Assembly (NCBI GenBank): GCA_944990035.1
Contig: CALYLX010000116.1
Span: 620,001-684,000 of the forward strand
Direction: 5' to 3'
Source: Clitopilus passeckerianus
Lineage: Eukaryota > Basidiomycota > Agaricomycetes > Agaricales > Entolomataceae
DNA length: 64,000 nt
Each line of letters starts with the position of its first letter. The stretch's first letter is position 1. Shown here piece by piece: positions 23,505 to 34,471 of this stretch. The translations under genes were made by a program, and so were the position numbers. A model generated the notes under the pieces. The model had not been told where the DNA came from, did no database searches, and was given only the letters and a program-made list of their open reading frames with translations.

Positions 23505-24301
23505 TTAAGGAGCATTGCCTAAAACCAGCGCCTGTCAGCCAAATTTCCTGATGTCTATGTCACCCAACGAGAAGCTTACCCTTGTTGCCGCATCCTGTGG
23601 AAGGCCAGTTTCCTGCAGTCTCTCCCGACAAGCAGGCGCCGTTCCAGAGAGGACCTCCGTCACTGCCAGACCATTGACTGCAAGATACTTCCTGGAAGGA
23701 TCCCGTCAATGCACCGTGACCCGATGGGAAGAAGGCACCAGATCCTCCAGTGTCATCACAGATATCGAAGCTGGTAGATGTTTGGCATCAGGCAGATAAA
23801 GGGCATATACGGGTTGCTCACTGGAATGGCTGTCCATGGGCGTTGTTGTGGTTGGATTGAGTTTGACCGCACCACTCGACGTTTCCGTTGACGGGGCTAC
23901 AGTCTTCGTCAGCATACCCTTCGTTGCAATCCAACCAAACCCTTACCAGAGGTCGGTGACCTTCACAACGATGGTGTGGAATGGGCCGCTGTAGCCGGGA
24001 GAGTAGGGGTCTGCCTTTCCAGTAAGGGCGAAGCAACGTCCGCAGGCATCACCAGCTCCGGCGCCTGGTGCTGAGCCAAATGCCAACTGGTTTATGGCAG
24101 CAGTGTAACCGGATGCCGTCTTGCCACAGGCTGAAAGGTGCTTAGAGTCGACACATGCAAAAGATAACCTCAGCCCGTACCTGGGGAGCCACAGCCACTG
24201 TATCGGGTGAAGGACGCAGATCCAGACGCACTCTGGACATAGCCGGCGGAAACGGACGCAACGAAAGAGGCGAGGAAGATAGCGCTGGTGGTCAGCTTCA
24301 T
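23505..24301 (-). CDS. secreted endoglucanase, glycoside hydrolase family 45 (subfamily C type)
   Basis: GH45 cleaves internal beta-1,4 glucan bonds. The signal peptide MKLTTSAIFLASFVASVSA precedes GYVQSASGSASFTRYSGCG, then CGKTASGYTAAINQLAFGS, GDACGRCFALTGKADPYSPG, HTIVVKVTDLCP, PFHFDICDDTGGSGAFFPSG, HGALTGSFQEVSCSQWSG and LWNGACLSGETAGNWPS. This is the expansin-like barrel of basidiomycete subfamily C, as in Phanerochaete Cel45A. Introns: one near 24170, one after TDLCP (about 23947-23897), one inside PFH (about 23819-23772), and one before the last codons (about 23560-23516). There is no carbohydrate-binding module. A TATA element lies about 40 bp upstream. Confidence 0.88.
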
Positions 24302-24983
24302 GTTGTTGAATGCTGTCTTTCTTGCATTCGCCATCTGCTTATATTCACCTCGCGCAAAAATCTCGGAACGGTTGCTATACCATTCTCACATCCACAATTA
24401 CTCTTAACCCCCCATTACATATCTCGAGCTCATGGCCCACCAGGGTTAAAGGAAGTTACGAAGGACCAGAGTGCCTCTTTCATCATATGAAGCCATGGGG
24501 AACTGTCATTACCCCCCTCTCACCACAGTGTCCCCACTATCATATGATATGATCAACGATTCGCCAACGAGCTTTCCCGACATCTTGCATCAAGATTCGA
24601 GCAACGAGTATTCTCAATTTCTCCGCTTACCTGTCGTTGAAATAGACACTTCGAATTAGGCGGCTATTTTGATTTTCGTTGTTCCCGAATGACATTCGAT
24701 GACCAGCAACGTGACCATATACCCAAATTACGCTCATCAAGTTTTGCCCATCCCGAGAGGTTCGTACGTTTATTCTGATATTATTACGTCCTGAGTGAAC
24801 AGATAAGCCAGCGAGCTCTACCTGCGGGTGAGGTTTTCTTGCGGGTGCGAAGCACTGCTCTAGGATTCGTCGTTCCCGGATGACGTTTGATGACTCGTAA
24901 CGTTGGTGTTCAAAAAGGTCAAGAACGGGTCTTATGGCCATCCATCCTTCACCATCGATTCACATTCAAGTCGTGCACCTGAC
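24302..24983. other. divergent intergenic region, GH45 / acyltransferase
   Basis: About 680 bases between two start codons facing away. It holds the GH45 TATA element and the acyltransferase promoter. No gene was recognised. Confidence 0.45.
24339..24344 (-). promoter_or_regulatory. TATA-like element of the GH45 gene
   Basis: On the minus strand ATATAA lies about 40 bp before the GH45 start codon, a typical distance in filamentous fungi. Confidence 0.45.
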
Positions 24984-26522
24984 ATGACGGTACTATCTCG
25001 GGCTCGCCTCATACCTTACAAAATTCCAGAATATCATTGCGTTCCGCTCTCGATTCTGGATGCTGCGGTCGCCCGATTTGCTTCTACATCAGCTATATGG
25101 GTTTACGCAAGATCTTTGCCAACCAATCAACTCGCTAATAGCCTCAGAGCCACCCTCCACTTCTATCCACAATGGTGTGGGCAGCTTCGTTACGCAGAAT
25201 TTGATCCCAATGGACCCCATACAACCAAAGGAAAACGCCTAGTCCTCGAATACGGCACCGAGAGCGATCCTGGTGCAGAGCTAATAATAGCCAGTAGCGC
25301 CTCAACCATTCAGGATTTAACCCCCGTGTCCACATCCCATGACCAGGATATTTCCGATGCGACCAACTTCCCCCTTGGTGAGTATATGGAGACGTCTGCT
25401 CAACTTGCGTTGCAAAATGTCGAGGAATTCGCGGGGCTTCCTTGCATGATTGTGCAGATCACGACCCTCGCAGATGAAGGCATGACAATTGCAGTCAAGA
25501 TGTCCCATCCCATAGCAGATGCGCAGACTTTACTACAGTTTGTGCACGACTGGGCACGGGTAAACAAGGCCATAGCGCACGGAGACCCCTGTCCCGAGTT
25601 GAATCCAGTATTCGACCCTCAGCTACTCGACGGCGCGGCGTCAGGAAATATCAACAGCCCAGAACCGGACTCCGCCATGCTCGAAGTTGCAAGCAAGCTG
25701 CCCCTTCACCGCTATGATTGGTGGGCATCATCTGATGAGAGCCCTAACTTCTTCACCTCAGCGACTCAAATCCTTCCTGGACTGGATGAAAAGCGGATTG
25801 AACCTATGGGAACTGCCCTTCCCTGGTCTGAATGGGATTACACTATTCCCGTCTCTCACAAGCTCATTACCTTCAACACCGAGGAGATACACAACATCTA
25901 CCAGGAGGCCAGTGCATCCGCACGAGTTAGCCACCTGGATGCCTTGCTTGCCCATCTATGGGCCCTCATAGGGCGTGCTCGAGATCTTGAAGATAGCGAA
26001 GAATTTTACTTGGACAACACCTTCGGATTCAGAAAACGCCTCGATCCACCTTTACCATCAGCCTTCGTTGGCTCCCCACTAACGCTTTCCAAGGTCACAG
26101 CAACCGGAAAGCAAGCAAAAGAACGCGACCTAGGGGCCATGGCAGCTAGTATAAGAGCGGCCCTTGGTGCATTCAACTCGAATACCCTTCCCTCACTGCT
26201 CCACGAGATGGTGCACTATTCTAGCGCACAACGATACTGGAATGGTTTCCTCGGACGCCGGAACACTATCGTCACCTCCTGGCTCGAGCTAGGCGCACGA
26301 CGATTGGATTTTGGAGCTGGAACGCCTTCATATGTGGATGCAATTATACCTCCCTGCGATGGGTGCATGCAAGTCATGGAAGCACGTGGGGATGGCACCG
26401 ACAGTGACTCGGGAGCTGGGCGGTGGTACAATGGTCCAGTGAACGTTTCCTTGTACTTGAGGAAGGACATCATGGATCGTGTATTGCAGGACCCTGATCT
26501 CAGGCGATATCGCGGACAGTAG
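24984..26522 (+). CDS. BAHD-type acyl-CoA-dependent acyltransferase
   Basis: The BAHD family (PF02458) moves acyl groups from CoA to hydroxyls or amines, mostly in secondary metabolism. Seen: the catalytic HxxxD in KMSHPIADAQTLLQFVHDW, the mid-protein NTFGFRKRLDPPLP segment, and LDFGAGTPSYVDAI at the position of the family's DFGWG motif. The length of 512 residues and the single uninterrupted exon fit the family; the lack of introns is unusual in this window. The start is the first in-frame ATG (24984, MTVLSRARLIPYKIPEYHCV); the frame is open further upstream but without an ATG. The substrate is unknown. It is convergent with an aminotransferase 101 bp away, so a shared small pathway is possible but unproven. 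Confidence 0.85.
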   Translation: MTVLSRARLIPYKIPEYHCVPLSILDAAVARFASTSAIWVYARSLPTNQLANSLRATLHFYPQWCGQLRYAEFDPNGPHTTKGKRLVLEYGTESDPGAELIIASSASTIQDLTPVSTSHDQDISDATNFPLGEYMETSAQLALQNVEEFAGLPCMIVQITTLADEGMTIAVKMSHPIADAQTLLQFVHDWARVNKAIAHGDPCPELNPVFDPQLLDGAASGNINSPEPDSAMLEVASKLPLHRYDWWASSDESPNFFTSATQILPGLDEKRIEPMGTALPWSEWDYTIPVSHKLITFNTEEIHNIYQEASASARVSHLDALLAHLWALIGRARDLEDSEEFYLDNTFGFRKRLDPPLPSAFVGSPLTLSKVTATGKQAKERDLGAMAASIRAALGAFNSNTLPSLLHEMVHYSSAQRYWNGFLGRRNTIVTSWLELGARRLDFGAGTPSYVDAIIPPCDGCMQVMEARGDGTDSDSGAGRWYNGPVNVSLYLRKDIMDRVLQDPDLRRYRGQ

Positions 26523-26623
26523 TAAAAAACATGCATGTCAATAGACACTTAGAGCGATATTACAAATAGAAGATTTCATGTTTTCTTGGACATTCCGTTC
26601 GGGTTGTAATAAAGTAGCAGAAG

Positions 26624-28134
26624 TCATTTTGTCTGATGACTGGCACTCTCCCAAAATAAGTGGCTAGCCTCAGGGCCATCCAACTTCCATCCAAATGCTT
26701 TCTCAGATTCTTCGAGCCTCTCGCAGACCATCCTAACTTGCTCATCACCAACATTCGCCACGGAAAATCTTATCCAGCGGCTACTATCCCCCTCTGCGCC
26801 GCCAGCATTTGATGACTCCTGGCTGAAAAAGGCGGAAGGAAGGGCCACCACGCCGATTTCTGTGGCAAGCCTCTTGCAAACGTCCATCGAGCTTATTCCG
26901 ACGAAAGGATGTTGGACGAAGGCATAATAGCCTCCTTGTGACCCGACCTTCCACCGTTTAGGGAGACAATTCCGAAAGACATGGTGCCGCGTAGCAATGG
27001 CGGCTGCTGTCTCATGCACGAAAGGCCTCATGGACGGAAGCAATGGTGTCAATGCTTGCTGAATCGGACGCGGAGGACATATCTGGAGACAGTCAAGAAC
27101 CGTCTTCACCTCCTTGAGAAGAGTTGGTGACGCAACAATTGCTCCTAAGCGATGTCCCGGTAAACAGTACGATTTGGAGAAGGAGTAAAGGGAGACAAGG
27201 TTGGAACGCCAGTTGGTGTTGAAGAGGCTGTGTGGTGGTCCATCGAGGAGGAAGTCCCGATAAGTTTCGTCGATTATCAGTGCAATCTTGTGCTCACGGG
27301 CGAGCTCAAGAAATGAGCTCAGGAGGCTGATAGAATAGATAGCACCGGTCTGTCGGACGTCTATCAGAGAAAGGTGATTGATATACGGTATGGTCACCCA
27401 CCGGATTATTTGGCGTAACCAGAGCAATCGCTCTTGTCTTCGGGGTTATCAACAACCTGCATTCCTCCACCGAAGGCTGAAAGCCGTCTTGTGGCAAAGT
27501 CTGCAAGGCGACTGGGACCATCCCAAGCAGTGTCAAGTCCATCCTGCAATAGGAAAGTAAATACTCGGCCTGACCAGCTAGGTTCAGTTGTGCTTACTGG
27601 TGGTTGAAATACCTGTTGGAGATTATGCTAGTGTTAACTTGGGCATCAACCAGGGGCCTTATTGGACGAACCAAGGAACAGGGAGGATAACCTCGTCCCC
27701 AGCATCCGCCAGGCTCATAATGGCCGCCACAAAAGCCATGTTACATCCAGCCGTCAGTGCAATATCTTCGGCTTCAACATCAGTGTTTACCCCATAGATA
27801 TGCTTCATCTCTTCCGAGAGGGACTTCCGCAGAGCAGGTTCACCATCGGCTGGGCAATATCCAAAACTGGCTGAAGATGAAGAAGCTACGCCTAGAGCCT
27901 CTTGCAGAAACTTTGGAGGGAGCACGCCAGGCACTCCTTGAGACATGTCAAGTAATGGACGACTGGCGGTGGGAACATATTGAGCGGCCCAACTTTTCGC
28001 TGTTGGTATCCTGATTTAGCTGGTATTTGAATGCCTTCACTGAATAAGAGGCGTCGGTCTGCTCACGGAGGGGTGATAGTGCCCAGTACGCCTCTGGACA
28101 GTCGGAATCCCAGAGTGCTAGCACTGATGACCAT
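26624..28134 (-). CDS. PLP-dependent aminotransferase, class I/II (fold type I)
   Basis: The protein reads SWAAQYVPTASRPLLDMSQG, then FGYCPADGEPALRKSLSEEM, ALTAGCNMAFVAAIMSLADA, PWYFNHQMDLTLLGMVPVAL, ALVTPNNPTGAIYS (the NPTG motif), IALIIDETYRDFL (Asp-x-x-Tyr that binds PLP), SLYSFSKSYCLPGHRLGAIV with the PLP lysine in SFSKS, and a C-terminal RWIRFSVANVGDEQV with the substrate-carboxylate arginine. All catalytic landmarks are present. The start ATG 28134 (MVISASTLGFRLSRGVLGT) joins the body through a 57-nt intron; further introns split PW|YFNHQ, HQ|MD and NP|TGA. The amino donor cannot be deduced. It may be an aspartate- or kynurenine-type enzyme. Confidence 0.85.
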
Positions 28135-28555
28135 GGTGGGAGATGGCAACAGGGGGGGGATTCAATGTTCTGGGCGGGCCGTTCCGACCGTCAACTCAAG
28201 TCACTTCAATCGGGAGGGGACATAACCCATCCAAACCTACTATATGGGACGTTATGCATTTATGGCAGATTAAACTTGCCAATGCTTAACGCCCGAACAA
28301 AACCTCACATCTCACATGCCTCAATTACAACAGCTTGAAGGCATATCCTTCCCCCGAAACTAATGACACCTACAACTCAAGGCTCAACTTCAGATATTCC
28401 AACCTCTCCTCTCCCACACCTCTAATAATCGGGGGATCAAGGGATGCAAATTTTCTCACCAATTCCTCTGCGGGTGTCCCCACCAAGTGGCATTAGATCA
28501 TTTATTTAGTAGTGGCAAACAACAGGGAGAAAATGATAGCATAAGAGCCTCTACA
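28135..28555. other. intergenic upstream of the aminotransferase gene
   Basis: About 420 bases with no gene recognised. It contains the aminotransferase promoter and the 3' flank of the complex I subunit gene. Confidence 0.4.
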
Positions 28556-29290
28556 TCAGGAGTCCTGCTTGGGAGAGGTTTCGACGCCATATTTTGCCGG
28601 GTCTGTTCCATGGTGCGGGTGACTGACAAGGTTGAACCTGTGAACAGGGAAATGGTCAGAATATAAGGACGTGCTATGGAGATGAGGACGTACATGGGGA
28701 ATGTAGCTGAAGACGAATATTAGTCAGATGTTTGGACCAGGAAACAAGATACGTACAGAATTTAGACTGGGACCACACGGAATTCCTGTAGGCAGTGCCT
28801 TGCACCCATTCGGGCTGAGAGGAGGAGCCGTACAAGGGTTTGCCTTCCTTGGCAAGCTGGCTTAGCTCTTCAAGGTCCATCTGCTCTTCCCTCCTGTTCT
28901 CCGACCAGCCCCAGAATCGGACTATTCCATATTCAAGTCAGTCTTGCAGGTGTACTCGGGCCAGTAAACCACGTACAGCTCGAGCGTTGGTATGCGAACA
29001 AAAATCCGCCCATGAATCCGAGGAAGCCTCCGAGGCGTAGTGATGTCCTCATCTTGAGCTTGGTTGGGTCTGCCATTTCTGCAGGGATACAATGACACCA
29101 TGTCAGTGGTTGTCCAGCAAAGAACAAGGAATAACTCTGGCTCACCCCAAAAGTAGAGGGCTGCAGGGAAAGCAGCGGTCGCACCTCCCCAGGCAGCAAT
29201 GTCAGAGGGGCGCATATAGCGTATAACACGCGATGCATGCGGGTCTGCGTCTATGAGAGGAAACTGAGTCTCTACGACCTTTTGCGGCAT
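28556..29290 (-). CDS. NADH:ubiquinone oxidoreductase (complex I) 21 kDa accessory subunit, NUXM type
   Basis: This is a fungal-specific membrane-arm subunit of mitochondrial complex I. The start MPQKVVETQFPLIDADPHAS, RVIRYMRPSDIAAWGGATAA and PAALYFWEMADPTKLKMRTS match the N-terminal domain. LGGFLGFMGGFLFAYQRSS is a membrane helix, and WGWSENRREEQMDLEEL with GKPLYGSSSQPEWVQGTA is the C-terminal domain. It ends HGTDPAKYGVETSPKQDS. Several introns of about 50-60 nt are inferred, for instance after LYFWE and after YQRSS. It is divergent from the nucleoporin gene with 180 bp between start codons. Confidence 0.85.
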
Positions 29291-29470
29291 TTTCAATTGG
29301 TCGGTCTTCGTAACGGACAACGACGGACAGTGTTGTTCTGGTCAGATCACGTGATCTACAAATACCCGGCCCTAAACTGGCTTTGTACTGCGAACGGTGG
29401 CCGGTTATTGACTTCAGTGGCGGCCACTTGCCCAAACGCTCACATCCTTGTTTCCGCCCACATTCCCGCC

Positions 29471-32297
29471 ATGAGTGCCGTTAGAAATACGGGAAACAAT
29501 CGCAACCACGGTATTTTGCCATACACAAGACCGCAGGCTAAGAAATCAGTGGGTTCAATCGCACAGCTGTTTTTGAACCGTGTTTATGATCTTTTCTTTC
29601 AAGGGATGGAGTCTCTCCGGGTTCTTGAGCACTATCAACCCATTCAAATATGTTGCATCTGAGCAACAAGACTATGCTATGGAGAATGGAGAAGATCTTG
29701 AAGAAGAGGACCTAATAGCACCCAAGTCGCCCGCTGACTATCTGTCTAAACGCGGCCATGAAGTAGGGAAATTTCTTATTCTGTTTCTTTCACCTACTAA
29801 CTGCCTTTCACTCCTTTATAGATATCTCGCCAACTAAACGGGAACGGTGCTGCTGCTAGTGCAAATGGCTCGGGCCTCTTCTCTACACCTACCAAGCCAA
29901 GCAGGACCACCAACTTGTTTACTTTCCCAACCTCAGCCTCTCAAACGGACCTGGATGATATTTCCCCGCCTAGGCCCTCTGCATCACCCGCACGAAACAT
30001 TGCGGCTGCAAAGGAATACCTTGCTGGAAAGGCTGGACAACCCCTTAACGAGGCAGAGGTTGAAGGACTCAGAGAACTTCTAGAAAACAGTGAACCTAGT
30101 ACGTAAATGGTTGGGACATTTTGGGCAAATTCCTAATAAAGCCTCTTAGTAGCGGAAGAAAATGTTCCATTCCGTTTTTCTAGTACTGCACCTTTGACGC
30201 CTGACAGAGGACGCTCACCAGTCCAAGGTACAGTTGCCTAATTTAACTACTGTTTGACGTGCTGCTGATTATACCCCAAACTAGCTACCCGAAAAACACT
30301 TCAACGCAATCCCAATGGAACTTACCGCTGGGGAGGCGCTGGAAGTGCCAGACGGCCTGTCTCAAGAAATCGGTATTCTTCGCCCGCCTTCGGCCCCTCT
30401 CGGTCAAGATCAGAGCGTGTTATCCTACGGGAGACACAATCTGAGGGTGATGCACTTAAGACCGACAACAAGCGACGCCGAGTTGATGATGAAGCCACTT
30501 CCCCTGTAGGCTCATCGAGTGGCTCCACGCCAAAGGCGAATGGCGCGCCTGCGCCTCCACCAAGATCGTCGGCGCCTGAACCATCACCAACAAGGGCTCA
30601 GCAGGCCGCTCCCTTTCCCGCTGAATCTCCTAGCAAACTACCTACCGCCAAGGCGAAAAGCCCGGCTCCAAATACCCCATCTCGTCTACGAATACCTCAA
30701 AAACCTACAGCGCCTGTTCACCCTTCACCGCTACGACAGGCTTGGTCTGGCGGCTCGCCAGGTTCTCAAAATGGCGATTCGCCAACCAAAACACCGCCCA
30801 CCTCGCAAAAGCAGACCAAGGCTGCCAATTTCATGACTGAGTTGATCAAGGAAGTTACTCCTACCAAACGACCTGATCTCAGCAACCCATATCAAACTGC
30901 CAGCCCTGTGAAGCCCACCACCCACAGTAAACCCAGAATCACAAGGAGAACAAGAGCAACCGGAAAACCTACTGTTCCCGACGTCTCCAAAGCGAAGAAG
31001 GAAGAGCCAGAAAAGACTATTTCTCCGCAAGCAATCATCGAAGCGACTTTACCCAAGGTCTGTTCCACTACTTGAATCAGTTGTGTTTGATTTACCCATA
31101 TTTCTAACAGGGAAGCAAACGGTCACGGCCACCCACAAATCTTGAAAATTCGACTTCCGGTAAGCCAAATGGTGCAGCGCGTCAAGCACCTTCTGCGCCA
31201 TATGTCGTTGAGGAAGAAGACGAGGAGGCTGGTATTGAGATTTCGCCTAAAAAGAAATCAAAACCTAGCCCGGAACCATTTGCCCAGAAGCCATCGCCTT
31301 CTGAGATTGTCATCGAGGAGGTCGAAGATGTTGACGCCATGGTGGCCGTAGAAAGACCCAAATCGGTTACTTCGCCTCCGCCAAGCAATGGTTCTCTTTT
31401 CTCCCAGCCGGCCACCAAGTCTGCTTTCCCTGCGTTCAAATCTACGTTTGCCCCTAAGGAGCCTAGCAAGCTGAGAACCAGCTATCAGCCAGACTCAGCT
31501 GCGTCCTCCCCGCCCCACCCGCTCGGCCTTTGCTGCCTCCTGCTGTCAATGTGCCTGGCACGTCACTTTTCGGCGCAAAGCAGGGCGCCTCAACATCAGC
31601 TAGCATGGATGTTGATCCCAAGGAAGCCGCTCTCAAGGCTCCAGTGACAAGTTTGCCTACATACACCTTTACGTTCACCGCAACACTTTCGAGCGGTTCT
31701 GAGATTTCCAACAATGTCAAATCGATGGCGCCTGCCTGCCTCCCCTCCTTCGACTTTGCAGCGCCCATTCCCAAGCTTGCTGGAAGCCAGCCTGCTCCCA
31801 TCAAAGCTTTCGATTTTGCAGCAGCGGGGATGAAAACAGCAGGCAATGGAGGCGACTGGACGTGTTCCTTGTGCATGTTGCAGAACCCTGCATCTGCAAC
31901 TGAGCAATGCAAAGTCTGCGAAGCACCCAAACCAGGAGCTACTTCTACTTCCTCGTCAACAAAGTCGACCCCAGCTTCGACCCCAGCCCCAAGCACAGGC
32001 TTCAATTGGGCTGCAGCAGGAGCGAAACCTCCGACCAATGGTGCTGCCGGCTCAGAGTGGACATGTTCCACTTGCATGCTCAAGAACCCAGCCACTGCTA
32101 CTGAGAAGTGCGCTATATGCGAGGAACCGAAACCAGGCGCTGCTCCCAAACCTACTGCTGCCATGGGGTTTAATTGGGCAGCAGCTGGCATCAAGCAGCC
32201 TTCCGCTGACACCGCAGAATGGACTTGCAGCTCCTGTATGCTCAAGAATCCTGCTTCAGCAACGGCAAAATGCACTATCTGTGAGGCAGATCGCTAG
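29471..32297 (+). CDS. nucleoporin-like protein with three RanBP2-type zinc fingers (Nup153-like), apparent frameshift
   Basis: The long, mostly disordered basic Ser/Pro-rich protein of about 800 residues starts MSAVRNTGNNRNHGILPYTR. A 54-nt intron (about 29550-29603) joins QAKKS to GWSLSGFLSTINPFKYVASE, an amphipathic segment of the kind that tethers nuclear-basket Nups. RNPNGTYRWGGAGSARRP is a conserved basic motif. The C-terminus has three zinc fingers of the WTC-x2-C-x10-C-x2-C kind (about 31856, 32059, 32219), each preceded by a repeat such as FDFAAAGMK, FNWAAAGAK or FNWAAAGIK. Such fingers bind Ran-GDP in Nup153 or single-stranded RNA in other proteins. The frame changes by one base at about 31509-31511 in a C run; the following frame resumes APPARPLLPPAVNVPG. 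Five introns. Confidence 0.75.
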
Positions 32298-32610
32298 TGC
32301 CGCTCCAATAACGACAATATCTTGCAACGATTCCTTGGTTTTTATTTTTACCTACTGTATATAGATCGCTGTGTTTTTCTCATTTCATTCTCCAAGTCAC
32401 TGGACCGATGTCTCCTGCAATCGCTCTCCTATCGCATACCACTTGTATGGCGCAACGAATTAGCTAGTCATACATATCTATTTACATACATCGACTCTCT
32501 CATCCGTCTTTTCATGACGAAATAATCACTCCAGCCCCTGCGGGCACCCAACCCAACCCTGGTTCTGTGTGATTTTCAGGCATTTTGGAAACCAAATTAT
32601 CGCATCGAGG
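32298..32610. other. 3' flanks of the nucleoporin and kinase genes
   Basis: About 310 bases between two convergent stop codons. The sequence is T-rich on the plus strand after the nucleoporin stop, as in a 3' untranslated region. No gene is seen. Confidence 0.4.
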
Positions 32611-34043
32611 TCATGACCCTGGTGCTGTCATTGAAAAGTCTAGCCTTCTGGCTATCGACCGAGCCTTCTCATTTGCCGGGGACGACAACTTTCTCTTCAA
32701 TCTTGCATTATTTGCTTTCACACCAGGGCCAGTAGAATTCATCTCGACGTTGCCATCGACTTCCTCCAGCGCGCGTGAAGGTTGGACGGTACTGCATTTC
32801 GGTAGCTTTGAGGGATGTGTGGGATATGGCAATGCGGAAAAGTAAGGATGGAACAGAGCATCCCGCGCTGTTATCCGTTTGCGAGGTTCGTAGATGAGGC
32901 ATTTAGTGAGGAGGTTGATCGCATCGGCGCTGGCAGCTGTGAAGAGATCTCGAAGAGGCGTCTTTGGGAATTGGCCGACGGGAACGTAATCTGGGAGTTT
33001 GGTATGGCCCTAGGTATTATCTATTGGCATTATGGGAGGCGGAGGGGAGATATAGACCTACCGGCCAGTCCTCTTCCGTTGGTGTTCCAAGAGCTCGGAA
33101 AATGGTCTTAATTTGGTCCATGTCGCTTTCCCCAGGTAGGTATGGGGTTCGAAGCATGAGTTCGGCGAAGATGGTGCCTACTGACCAGATATCGACAGCC
33201 GAGCCGTAATATCTGGCCCCATATAGGAGTTCTGGGGGTCGATACCACCTAAAGGATTGTTAGCGTTGGAGAGGTTTAAAATACTGTTCTGGCATACCTG
33301 GTAATGACCTGCGATGTCATTTTGTGCCCTGGGTCGGCGTAGTCCCTTGCGAGACCGAAATCTGCGATTTTGAGTTCCCCGTCTGAGGACACTAACAAGT
33401 TATTAGGTTTCAGATCCTAGAAAGCCGAGAGGTTAGTAAGGGCATCCAATTGGTGACGGAAGGGTGATTTACACGATGCAAGACATGACTTCTATGACAG
33501 AACTCCAAGCCTCGGAATGTCATTGCCATCCAACTCTTGATATCGGCAGGTAGGAAGACGAGCGAACGGTCCTTGATGATCATCTCAAGGTCAGAGTCCA
33601 AGAACTCTAAGACAAGGTTCAGATTCTTTTTGAGGAGAAGACGTCGAGTAACTGTATTCAGAGAAAGCATAAGTATTGGGATGTTTTGTCGAGCGTCTAC
33701 GGCGCACCTCTATGATGTTTTGGTGATGAAGCTCTCGAAGATATTTAACTTCTCGAATGGCAGACATATCAAGTCCATCCTTGAACTGTCCAACTTTGAT
33801 CTTCTTTATAGCGACCTTCCGCCCAGTCGTTGCTTCTCTGCCTGAGAGTAGCGCATTAGCCTCCGAGTCTCAGCCCGCAAGTCGGACAATGTACCTCGAT
33901 AGACCACAGCATAGGTACCCTCTCCGACTTTGGCATCTTTAGCCCTGTAAACATCTTTAGCCCACCAGACTTTGGCTTTCAAGGTAAGCATAAACTTACC
34001 ATCGCTTCTGCCTCTCTGCATTGGCTTTCTCTACAGCATCCAT
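32611..34043 (-). CDS. cyclin-dependent kinase of TFIIH, CDK7/Kin28/Mcs6 type
   Basis: This kinase phosphorylates the polymerase II C-terminal domain and, as CAK, other CDKs. Seen: Gly-loop [21 protein letters not shown] with the ATP lysine, [17 protein letters not shown] (Kin28-like PSTAIRE-helix equivalent), catalytic loop [30 protein letters not shown]-loop [15 protein letters not shown], and [40 protein letters not shown] and the C-lobe match Kin28/CDK7. The tail after the kinase domain ([20 protein letters not shown]) is basic. Start [15 protein letters not shown] at 34043, then introns near 33996, 33890, 33700, 33460, 33390 and others. The gene symbol depends on the naming tradition; function is well supported. 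Confidence 0.88.
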
Positions 34044-34471
34044 TGTGTGCTGGCCCGCTGCAGTTGCTGGGCAGCTGTAAGCTTGTGAGATTGTAGTGGC
34101 GGGGTTTCCCGAAAAGGAAGCACTTCGCTTACCTAATTGTGATTGTGCCTCTCTCCTAAAAAGGTAATTTTGCGTCGAACGAGATGGCCGAATCGCTATT
34201 CGCGACGTCAAAGGCCTTGAATTCTTGAAAATACCACTGTGTCGCTCGGAAACATCTCGAGGCGAACACAGTCAGCGGCCGAAACCTTCAGAATTACGGA
34301 TTTCTCTCAATTTCATGTTTTGGAAACGACCACGTGACTGCAGTCAATGTTGGAAGGAACTCTCGGCGCGCGCAGTCCGAGGTTGCAAGCGTCGAGCTAG
34401 CTGCAAGAAAGGCTTAGTGCCTCTACCTCTCATGCTGGTGTCTTGTTAGCATAATCTTGCCTGCTCTGCCT
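34044..34471. other. divergent intergenic region, CDK7 / J-domain gene
   Basis: About 430 bases between two opposed start codons. It holds both promoters and leaders. No gene is recognised. Confidence 0.4.

Noticed and set aside
2951..24301. Cellulose-degradation gene cluster (AA9 and GH45)
   Set aside because: The two genes are about 20 kb apart with many unrelated housekeeping genes between; this is not a cluster.
29540..29610. Suspected frameshift near the nucleoporin start
   Set aside because: A 54-nt GT-AG intron joins QAKKS to GWSLSGF cleanly, so no error is needed.
31463..32275. 270-residue minus-strand open frame
   Set aside because: It is the complement of the repeated zinc-finger region of the nucleoporin; the plus strand carries clear domains.
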